DNA from: Candidatus Egaibacter danicus
GTDB lineage: Bacteria; Pseudomonadota; Gammaproteobacteria; Burkholderiales; Burkholderiaceae
Direction: 5' to 3'
Assembly: GCA_011391115.1 (NCBI GenBank)
Contig: JAABRC010000131.1
Location: 1-5,896, forward strand
DNA length: 5,896 nt
The translations under genes were made by a program, and so were the position numbers. This document shows, one piece after another, positions 1-4,664 of the stretch. Below the pieces are notes generated by a model, which was not told the DNA's origin, made no database searches, and worked only from the letters and a program-made list of their open reading frames with translations. Position 1 is the first letter of the stretch. Each line of letters opens with the position of its first letter.

Positions 1-14
1 CCCCTGCGCAGTCC

Positions 15-380
15 TCAAAAACGGGTACTGACCGCCAGGCTGACAACGCCAGAATCGCCAACATACGCGTGATACCTGATTTTGTTGCCGTAAGCGCTGG
101 TTTGCGCAAAGTTCCATTGGGCCATCAGGTTACGCCCCGAGATGTCATAAGCAATATTGACCTGACCCTCGGCAAATGAGGCCAGCGGAATACCCAGCCG
201 TGCCTGATCCACGTCCTGATTCGCGTTGAAGACAACGAGATAATCTTTCACGGACGCTTCCAGCTTCATTCGGGAGTCCCGGACCTGGGAGGTAAGCAGT
301 TTGTCGGCGTCCTGTGCAAAGGATGCCTGAGACACAACTGCAAGGAAAAGCAGCGCAAGGATGGCGGACAGTGGCTTCAT
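15..380 (-). CDS. Small secreted protein of unknown function (121 aa)
   Basis: I do not recognise this protein. The first 22 residues form a typical Sec signal peptide: a Lys near the start, a hydrophobic core around residues 5-17, and a likely cleavage site after Ser-Phe-Ala (residues 20-22), leaving a mature protein of about 99 residues. There is no lipobox and no later membrane helix, so it should be periplasmic or outside the cell. The mature part begins with a charged, probably helical stretch (about 24-50), followed by four short segments of alternating hydrophobic residues (about 73-80, 85-93, 100-107, 112-121), which suggests a beta-rich C-terminal half. It ends in Phe, as many outer-membrane proteins do, but it is too short for a standard barrel. 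The reading frame extends 24 codons upstream; I chose this ATG because it has a GGGAGA ribosome site five bases before it and directly opens the signal peptide. It is divergent from the dioxygenase gene. Confidence 0.75.
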   Translation of the reverse strand: MKPLSAILALLFLAVVSQASFAQDADKLLTSQVRDSRMKLEASVKDYLVVFNANQDVDQARLGIPLASFAEGQVNIAYDISGRNLMAQWNFAQTSAYGNKIRYHAYVGDSGVVSLAVSTRF

Positions 381-385
381 GATGT

Positions 386-391
386 TCTCCC
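386..391 (-). promoter_or_regulatory. Ribosome binding site GGGAGA for the small secreted protein
   Basis: Read on the minus strand, GGGAGA lies five bases before the ATG at 380. It decides the start, since the frame also has an ATG at 452 that would put 24 non-signal-like residues ahead of the signal peptide. Confidence 0.65.
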
Positions 392-473
392 GGGAACGTG
401 AATTCACTATCGCATGCAGCCACCGGGATGAAAAGCAGTTGAAGCCACGCATCAGGTAAGCATTTCAGCGGTT

Positions 474-492
474 CTGTAACCTGAGGTTTCAG
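474..492. promoter_or_regulatory. Imperfect inverted repeat in the divergent intergenic region
   Basis: CTGTAACC (474-481) and GGTTTCAG (485-492) form 8-bp arms with one mismatch around a 3-base centre. The site lies in the 167-bp gap between the divergent genes starting at 380 and 548, where both promoters should be. It could be an operator for a dimeric regulator or chance. I could not find a convincing sigma-70 promoter for either gene in this gap. Confidence 0.3.
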
Positions 493-547
493 CTGTTTGT
501 GCTGCGCTCTGGGTTAGGATGATCGCCTGACCTTTCAAATCAAGCCC

Positions 548-1408
548 ATGCTCAGTTCGCTACAGCAAACCCGGTACCAGCAGAACGGTTACCTCGTGTT
601 GCCAAATTTCAAAACCGTGGCCGAAATCGCCGCCCTGCGCGCGCGGGCCGGGGAAATCGTGGACGCGTTTGACCCATCGGAGAACATCTCGATCTTCACC
701 ACCCAGGAACAGGACCGCCGGGTGGACGACTACTTCATGGGTTCGGCCGACAAGGTGCGCTGCTTTTTTGAGGAAGAGGCGTTTGATGCTGCGGGTCAGC
801 TCAAGCAGGACAAGTCGCTGTCCATCAACAAAATAGGTCATGCCATGCATGACCTGGATCCCCTGTTTGACCGATTCTCGCGCGGCCACGGCATGGCCGA
901 ACTGGCCGCTGATCTGGGTCTGAAGCAGGCGCAGATCTGGCAGTCGATGTACATCTTCAAACAGCCCGGCATTGGCGGTGAGGTGCGCTGGCATCAGGAC
1001 GCCACGTTTTTTGACACCATGCCCATCACGGTGACCACATTCTGGTTTGCGCTGGAAGACGCCACTCTGGACAACGGATGTCTGTGGGTGGAGCCCGGTG
1101 GTCACCGCGGCCCGTTGCGCGAGCGTTTTGTCAAAACAGGAAATGCAGCTGCCAGCATCGAAAAGCTGGACGCCACCCCCTGGCCTGATGACCGAACTGC
1201 GGTTCCTGTGGAAGTGAGCGCCGGTACACTGGTGGTGTTTCACGGTTTGCTGCCGCACTACAGCGCGCCCAATCGTTCATCCGTTTCGCGCCACGCCTAT
1301 ACGTTGCACGCCACCGATGCCGCGTCGGTCTATTCGTCTAAAAACTGGTTGCAGCGCACGGCAGATATGCCGGTGCGCGGGTTCCAGGCGCGCTCGTCTC
1401 AACGGTGA
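548..1408 (+). CDS. Phytanoyl-CoA dioxygenase (PhyH) family protein, PHYHD1-like
   Basis: This is a cytoplasmic non-haem Fe(II)/2-oxoglutarate oxygenase of 286 aa, the usual full length for the family. The iron facial triad can be placed: His149 and Asp151 in the WHQDATFF motif, and His237 in LLPHYSAPN. Arg248, eleven residues after the distal His, is the expected 2-oxoglutarate anchor. Several blocks match what I remember of animal PHYHD1: the N-terminal QQNGYLVLPNF, SINKIGHAMH (92-101), QSMYIFKQPGIGGEV (132-146), EDATLDNGCLW (170-180) and NWLQRTADMP (266-275). This suggests the PHYHD1 branch rather than the many bacterial PhyH halogenase or hydroxylase types. The substrate is not known; PHYHD1-type proteins are not clearly tied to phytanoyl-CoA. 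The N-terminal match supports this ATG, although no good Shine-Dalgarno precedes it. The gene is convergent with the binding-protein gene across 25 bases and has no pathway neighbours. Confidence 0.9.
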   Translation: MLSSLQQTRYQQNGYLVLPNFKTVAEIAALRARAGEIVDAFDPSENISIFTTQEQDRRVDDYFMGSADKVRCFFEEEAFDAAGQLKQDKSLSINKIGHAMHDLDPLFDRFSRGHGMAELAADLGLKQAQIWQSMYIFKQPGIGGEVRWHQDATFFDTMPITVTTFWFALEDATLDNGCLWVEPGGHRGPLRERFVKTGNAAASIEKLDATPWPDDRTAVPVEVSAGTLVVFHGLLPHYSAPNRSSVSRHAYTLHATDAASVYSSKNWLQRTADMPVRGFQARSSQR

Positions 1409-1433
1409 TGCAAGTCCGTCGGGCACCCAGTGC

Positions 1434-2564
1434 TTAATGCTTGAACTTGCCGTCGCGCTCGATGATGGTCAAGTCGGTGAAGCTTGAGCCCTGATGGTCC
1501 TTGGCGCTGTAAGTCACGGAAAAGCCGCCGAAGTCGAAGTCGCGCAAAGTCTCCAGACCGGCAATCAGGGACTCCCGGCTGGGGGTGCGGCCAGCGCGAC
1601 GCAGCCCTTCAACCAGCACACGGGCGGAGAGATAGCCCTCAAAGCTCGTAAAGTCAAAGTCACTATGGCCAGAATCCGTCATGTGCTGCTGGTAGTCTCG
1701 TACCACAGCGCTCTTGCTGGAGTATGGAAACGGCACCACCTGCGAGATCACCACACCCCGCCCGGCGTCACCCAGCTCATCGGCGAGTGCTTTGGAGCCA
1801 ACAAAACTGACGTTGAAGAATTGCCCGCCATATCCCTTGCCACGCGCCTGTTTGATGAAGGCCGCGCATGATTTGTAGGCACTGATCTGCACCACGACGT
1901 CAGGCTGCGCCTTCAGGATGTCGTCCAGCGCTTTGCTCACATCCACGGTGTTGCGTTCCACAGTACTTACGGCCACCGGCACCAGCTGGCGCTTGGTCAG
2001 TGCACGCGTCACGCCCTCAAGCCCGGCCTTGCCATAGGCATCGTTCTGGTAAAACACCGCAATTTTCCTCATTCCCATCGTGGAGACGTGCTGCACGATA
2101 CGTTCGGTTTCATCAAAATAACTGGCGCGCACGTGAAAGACATTGCGGTTGAAGGGTTCACGCAATGCCTGCGCGCCGGTGAACATGCCAATCAGTGGCA
2201 CCTTCTCTGCGGTAATGACCGGTAGTGCCGCCAGACCCGTCGGGGTGCCCACCGAGCCCGCCAATGCAAATACCCTGTCTTCCTTGATTAACGCCTTCAC
2301 TGCGGCGACGGCTTTCTCGGGCTCATAGCCGTCGTCGCGCGTTACGAGTTTGATCGCGCGCCCGTTGATACCCCCTTGCGCATTGACGGTCTTGAAGTAA
2401 CTCTGCATGCCCATCTGCATGCGCAGACCCAGTTGAGCCGCTGGCCCGGTGGTGGCGGCAAACTGGCCGATAACGATTTCGGTGTCCGTAACGCCATTTT
2501 CGGCCAGCGCCGGTGAGACTGCCACGGCCAAAGCCAAGACAAAGAGATGCTTAGACAGGTACAT
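1434..2564 (-). CDS. Periplasmic substrate-binding protein, branched-chain amino acid ABC type (Peripla_BP_6, LivK-like)
   Basis: This exported binding protein has 376 aa, normal for the family. Residues 1-21 are a signal peptide ending Pro-Ala-Leu-Ala, with cleavage expected before Glu22. The mature protein opens with the family's first strand and turn (TEIVIGQFAATTGPAAQLG, 28-46), then NAQGGINGR (61-69), the lobe-1 segment around AGSVGTPTGLAALPVI (102-117), the second-lobe start KIAVFYQNDAYGKAGLEG (167-184) and a late SFEGYLSARVLVEGL block (307-321). Known relatives capture amino acids, amides or aromatic acids for ABC import; the ligand here cannot be read from sequence. No permease or ATPase gene is adjacent, so it is an orphan that must share a transporter or act in sensing. 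The start was chosen over an ATG five codons upstream because GGGAGA sits just before it. The diguanylate cyclase gene lies 156 bp upstream on the same strand; that gap shows no strong terminator. Confidence 0.9.
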   Translation of the reverse strand: MYLSKHLFVLALAVAVSPALAENGVTDTEIVIGQFAATTGPAAQLGLRMQMGMQSYFKTVNAQGGINGRAIKLVTRDDGYEPEKAVAAVKALIKEDRVFALAGSVGTPTGLAALPVITAEKVPLIGMFTGAQALREPFNRNVFHVRASYFDETERIVQHVSTMGMRKIAVFYQNDAYGKAGLEGVTRALTKRQLVPVAVSTVERNTVDVSKALDDILKAQPDVVVQISAYKSCAAFIKQARGKGYGGQFFNVSFVGSKALADELGDAGRGVVISQVVPFPYSSKSAVVRDYQQHMTDSGHSDFDFTSFEGYLSARVLVEGLRRAGRTPSRESLIAGLETLRDFDFGGFSVTYSAKDHQGSSFTDLTIIERDGKFKH

Positions 2565-2567
2565 GAT

Positions 2568-2573
2568 TCTCCC
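2568..2573 (-). promoter_or_regulatory. Ribosome binding site GGGAGA for the substrate-binding protein
   Basis: On the minus strand GGGAGA precedes the ATG at 2564 by three bases (GGGAG by four). It overlaps the codons after the alternative upstream ATG at 2579, which has only a weak GGA ahead of it, so it favours the shorter form. Confidence 0.6.
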
Positions 2574-2720
2574 GACCATAAAGATCCAACAAGGGCCTAG
2601 TGTCGCCAGAAAGTTCCGTCGGACCGGTCATGTTCGCATGGATAGCCATCTTTTCGATCTCAAGACCGTTGCGTAAATGCATACAGCCCCTGCGGTGATC
2701 CGCGCGGCTGCGTCGTCCGG

Positions 2721-3575
2721 TCAGGTCGCCACCATCGGCGCAAACCGGGAGACGCCCAGCACGGCCTCGCCGCGTTCAGGTTGCACCGGCGCAACCTGAT
2801 TGCGTCCACCGCGCTTGGCCTCATACAACGCACGGTCTGCCGTTTGAACCAGCACATCCAGCGTCGCGGTCTGGCCTGCATCGGCACACGCGACACCTAC
2901 ACTGACGGTAACCCGCACCACTTCTGATTGCACACGCAACTGTGCCAATCCAGCGACCGCCTCACGCACCCGTTCGGCCAGATGGTGAGCATGGTCACGA
3001 TGCGTATTGGGCAACAAGACCACAAACTCTTCACCACCCCAGCGTGCCAGCAGATCGGTGGTGCGCAGTGCTTGAGCGCAGCACTGGCTGATTTCAATCA
3101 GCACCTGATCGCCCATGCTGTGGCCATGCAGGTCATTGATGCGCTTGAAGTGGTCCACATCCAGTATCAGCAGGGCCATGGGCAACTGGTGCCGCTGCGC
3201 CAGATGCAGCTCGCGCTGCACACCCTGCAAAAAATGCCGCCGGTTGCTCAATCCGGTGAGGCTGTCGGTCATGGAGAGTGCGTGTGCCCGACTACGCGCC
3301 TGCTCCAGTGCAACTGTCAGAGAAAAGATGACTGCGCCAGTGACCAGCGTCATCGGCAACGGAACCAGCAAGGAAATGTAAAAAGCCGACCCCATCTCCT
3401 GGTGGCCCAGAAAGCGCAAAAAAAGCCAGGTCAGCGCCAGCGAGCCCAGCGACGCACACGTGCTGAACAGCAGCGTGGTTTGCCAAACACCCAGTCGCAC
3501 AACACTCTGAGAGAAACGCCGCAGAAGCGGTGTCAACTCAAGCGGCTCCGTATGCGAAGACGGGGAATTGGGCAT
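2721..3575 (-). CDS. Membrane-anchored diguanylate cyclase (GGDEF domain)
   Basis: This enzyme would make cyclic di-GMP from two GTP at the inner membrane. It has 284 aa. Two hydrophobic helices (about 31-56 and 64-90), separated by only about seven residues, are followed by a short charged linker (91-101) and a complete GGDEF domain (about 102-262). The domain shows DSLTGLSNRR (104-113), metal-binding Asp139 and Asp141 in LILDVDHFKRIND, the active-site loop GGEEF (180-184), and ALYEAKRGGRNQV near its end. RTTD at 171-174, five residues before GGEEF, is the RxxD site for product inhibition. All catalytic residues needed are present, so an active, feedback-inhibited enzyme is likely. There is no separate sensor domain, so any signal would come through the membrane part or a partner. 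A tail of about 20 residues follows the domain. No Shine-Dalgarno precedes the ATG; a GGAG at codons 9-10 before a TTG (codon 14) gives a weaker alternative start. Confidence 0.93.
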   Translation of the reverse strand: MPNSPSSHTEPLELTPLLRRFSQSVVRLGVWQTTLLFSTCASLGSLALTWLFLRFLGHQEMGSAFYISLLVPLPMTLVTGAVIFSLTVALEQARSRAHALSMTDSLTGLSNRRHFLQGVQRELHLAQRHQLPMALLILDVDHFKRINDLHGHSMGDQVLIEISQCCAQALRTTDLLARWGGEEFVVLLPNTHRDHAHHLAERVREAVAGLAQLRVQSEVVRVTVSVGVACADAGQTATLDVLVQTADRALYEAKRGGRNQVAPVQPERGEAVLGVSRFAPMVAT

Positions 3576-3583
3576 AACCGGCG

Positions 3584-3613
3584 ATTATCTGGCCCGTTCG
3601 TTGGCCACGTCAA
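3584..3613 (-). promoter_or_regulatory. Sigma-70-type promoter for the diguanylate cyclase gene
   Basis: On the minus strand a -35 box TTGACG (3608-3613) and a -10 box GATAAT (3584-3589) each match consensus at five of six positions, with an 18-base spacer. Only eight bases separate the -10 box from the ATG, so transcription would begin at or within a few bases of the start codon. Confidence 0.55.
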
Positions 3614-3701
3614 CGCGTTTTCACGCGGCTTGCGCCACACGGCCCGCAAGACCGGCAGGGTCCGTAGCCAAGCCACCGCCATAGCCCCTATCAATCCATT
3701 A

Positions 3702-3733
3702 GCCAAATCCAATTGGCCAAATTAATACATAAT
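3702..3733 (+). promoter_or_regulatory. AT-rich upstream region of rubrerythrin with overlapping palindromes and a repeated GCCAAAT
   Basis: GCCAAAT occurs at 3702-3708 and 3716-3722, 14 bases apart. Between and over them lie two overlapping perfect 8-base palindromes, CCAATTGG (3709-3716) and TTGGCCAA (3713-3720). CATAAT (3728-3733) could be a -10 box, but I see no good -35 box at the right distance. The tract is more AT-rich than its surroundings and is the best place for the rubrerythrin promoter or a regulator site; no known operator motif is recognised. Confidence 0.3.
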
Positions 3734-3790
3734 CCCTACCATTCGTCCTGTGCTGATAGAAAACCTCTACCAGTAGATCCTTCAACCTTC

Positions 3791-3795
3791 AGGAG
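3791..3795 (+). promoter_or_regulatory. Ribosome binding site AGGAG for rubrerythrin
   Basis: AGGAG lies six bases before the ATG at 3802, a near-ideal site that supports this start. Confidence 0.75.
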
Positions 3796-3801
3796 CCCAC
3801 G

Positions 3802-4287
3802 ATGACTGCTACACAACAACGCCCCGAGATCAAGACCATGGCCAACCTCGAATCCGCCTTTGCTGGTGAGTCGATGGCCCATATCAAGTACCGCTATTTC
3901 GCGAAACTGGCCCGCGAAATGGGTGACGAAGACACAGCCCGCACGTTTGAGGAAACTGCTGACCAGGAGGTGATGCACGCCTTTGGCCACCTGGATCTGC
4001 TCTACCCCAAGGCCACCATGACACCGGCCAAGGCGCTGCAAATCGCCATCGACGGCGAGACTTATGAGTACACCGAGATGTACCCCGGCTTCCGTAAAAC
4101 CGCTGAAGCTGAAGGACACGCTGCGGCTGTAGCCGAGATGGACGAGCAGATTGAAGAGAGCAAGGTGCACGCGGCCCAGTTTCGGGCCACGCTGGAAAAA
4201 GCACAAAAACGCTTCGCCGCGCTGGCCAAAGTGGAAGAACGGCACGCCAACCACTACAAAGCCCAGTTGGCCAAGGTAACGGCTTGA
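3802..4287 (+). CDS. rbr: Rubrerythrin, diiron peroxidase domain only (no rubredoxin domain)
   Basis: This cytoplasmic ferritin-like four-helix protein of 161 aa is expected to reduce hydrogen peroxide at a non-haem diiron centre. The family motifs are in order: NLESAFAGESMA (15-26, ligand Glu23), FEETADQEVMHA (49-60, Glu56 and His59), ETYEYTEMYPGF (86-97, Glu89 and Glu92) and KVEERHANHY (143-152, Glu145 and His148). The carboxylates and histidines expected for a working site are all there. Classical rubrerythrins carry a rubredoxin-like Cys4 domain at the C-terminus; this protein has no cysteine at all and stops after the fourth helix. The rubredoxin gene starting 98 bases downstream on the same strand most likely supplies that electron-transfer function. 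About 12 extra residues precede the first helix motif. The start has a strong AGGAG site. Oxidative-stress control is plausible from the family, but I see no recognisable OxyR, PerR or FNR site. Confidence 0.93.
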   Translation: MTATQQRPEIKTMANLESAFAGESMAHIKYRYFAKLAREMGDEDTARTFEETADQEVMHAFGHLDLLYPKATMTPAKALQIAIDGETYEYTEMYPGFRKTAEAEGHAAAVAEMDEQIEESKVHAAQFRATLEKAQKRFAALAKVEERHANHYKAQLAKVTA

Positions 4288-4299
4288 CTGGCCAGGCAG

Positions 4300-4362
4300 T
4301 TCAAATGCTATATATTTAATAGCTGTTCACGCATATTTTACAAGGGTCAAGGCCCGATTTGT
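4300..4362. repeat. Putative dispersed Comamonadaceae-type intergenic repeat
   Basis: The segment contains a small stem, GCTAT (4307-4311) and ATAGC (4319-4323) with a 7-base AT loop, followed by a TGTTCACGCATATTTTACAAGGG-like tract and GGTCAAGGCC (split here as 4324-4346 and 4346-4355). From memory, many Comamonadaceae genomes carry many intergenic copies with the same order: a GCTAT/ATAGC stem, then CTGCTTGCGC-type and CAAGGGCTAGAGGCC-type blocks. This copy appears diverged. Only one copy is in the window, so its repeated nature is recollection and not shown here. It fills most of the 98-bp gap between the rubrerythrin and rubredoxin genes. Confidence 0.5.
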
Positions 4363-4375
4363 TCACTAAAATTTC

Positions 4376-4380
4376 AGGAA
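4376..4380 (+). promoter_or_regulatory. Ribosome binding site AGGAA for rubredoxin
   Basis: AGGAA lies five bases before the ATG at 4386. It selects this start over an in-frame ATG at 4359, which would add nine residues not found in rubredoxins. Confidence 0.65.
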
Positions 4381-4385
4381 ACCAC

Positions 4386-4550
4386 ATGAAGACATACCTT
4401 TGCATTGTTTGCGGCTTTATCTACGACGAGGCCGTTGGCCGCCCCGAAGACGGCATAGCACCCGGCACCAAATGGGCCGACGTGCCCGAGAGCTGGGCTT
4501 GCCCGGACTGCGGAGTCGCCAAGGCAGACTTTGAGGCGGTGGAGATCTGA
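4386..4550 (+). CDS. Rubredoxin
   Basis: This is a small cytoplasmic one-electron carrier of 54 aa, exactly the usual rubredoxin size. Its single iron would be held by four cysteines: Cys6 and Cys9 in [10 protein letters not shown], and Cys39 and Cys42 in [14 protein letters not shown]. The conserved central elements are present, including the Asp-Gly-Ile-Ala-Pro-Gly-Thr turn (22-28) and Trp30. It follows the rubrerythrin gene on the same strand with a 98-bp gap, so it probably acts as the electron donor to that protein, doing the job of the missing fused domain. Known alternatives are electron transfer to alkane hydroxylases or other oxygen- and nitric-oxide-reducing proteins, but no such genes are here. 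Whether both genes share one transcript is open, since a repeat with a small hairpin separates them. Confidence 0.95.
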   Translation: MKTYLCIVCGFIYDEAVGRPEDGIAPGTKWADVPESWACPDCGVAKADFEAVEI

Positions 4551-4556
4551 GCGCCA

Positions 4557-4573
4557 CGTTACAAGTTGTAACG
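4557..4573. promoter_or_regulatory. 17-base palindrome with 8-base perfect arms (possible operator)
   Basis: CGTTACAA (4557-4564) and TTGTAACG (4566-4573) are exact reverse complements around a single G. The site starts seven bases after the rubredoxin stop and about 90 bases before the lipoprotein start. The one-base centre, modest GC and absence of a T run argue against a terminator; the form suits a dimeric DNA-binding protein. The regulator is not known. Confidence 0.45.
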
Positions 4574-4591
4574 GTTGATACGCTGGCGGAC

Positions 4592-4630
4592 AGGATTACC
4601 CGGGCTTCGGTGCGATTTCGGGTCTATCCT
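4592..4630 (+). terminator. Imperfect hairpin between rubredoxin and the lipoprotein gene; possible weak terminator
   Basis: AGGAT (4592-4596) can pair with ATCCT (4626-4630), and ACCCG (4598-4602) with CGGGT (4619-4623), with a small asymmetric bulge and a 16-base loop. This makes a 10-bp stem. There is no clear T run after it, so it could equally be a structure in the leader of the downstream gene, or chance. Confidence 0.3.
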
Positions 4631-4650
4631 TGAGCCAGGCTATCAATTTA

Positions 4651-4656
4651 GAGAGG
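4651..4656 (+). promoter_or_regulatory. Ribosome binding site GAGAGG for the beta-helix lipoprotein
   Basis: GAGAGG lies eight bases before the GTG at 4665. A second copy at 4658-4663, from a tandem GAGAGGC repeat, is too close to that GTG. The later candidate start, GTG at 4680, has no comparable site. This favours 4665. Confidence 0.45.
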
Positions 4657-4664
4657 CGAGAGGC

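Noticed and set aside
560..1258. Minus-strand open frame (232 codons) opposite the dioxygenase
   Set aside because: It is antisense to a gene with complete catalytic motifs and resembles no family; it is explained by codon bias of the real gene.
1409..1433. Possible shared terminator between the convergent dioxygenase and binding-protein genes
   Set aside because: The 25-base gap has no stem longer than a few pairs and no T run on either strand.
2565..2720. Possible promoter and terminator between the cyclase and binding-protein genes
   Set aside because: On the minus strand a TTGAGA resembles a -35 box but has no -10 box at a suitable distance, and CCGCGCGG (2700-2707) is too short and lacks a T run for a terminator. 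Nothing could be supported.
3629..3650. CTTGCG/CGCAAG 6-bp stem upstream of the cyclase promoter
   Set aside because: The stem is short with a 10-base loop, lies outside the predicted transcript and fits no known riboswitch; it is consistent with chance in GC-rich DNA.
2928..3725. Long plus-strand open frame (265 codons) opposite the diguanylate cyclase
   Set aside because: It lies antisense to a gene with intact GGDEF motifs, its translation is low-complexity and rich in Gln, Arg and His, and there is no domain or ribosome site. It is a shadow of high-GC coding sequence.
3736..4254. Minus-strand open frame (172 codons) opposite rubrerythrin
   Set aside because: It is antisense to a clearly recognised gene and its translation shows no domain.
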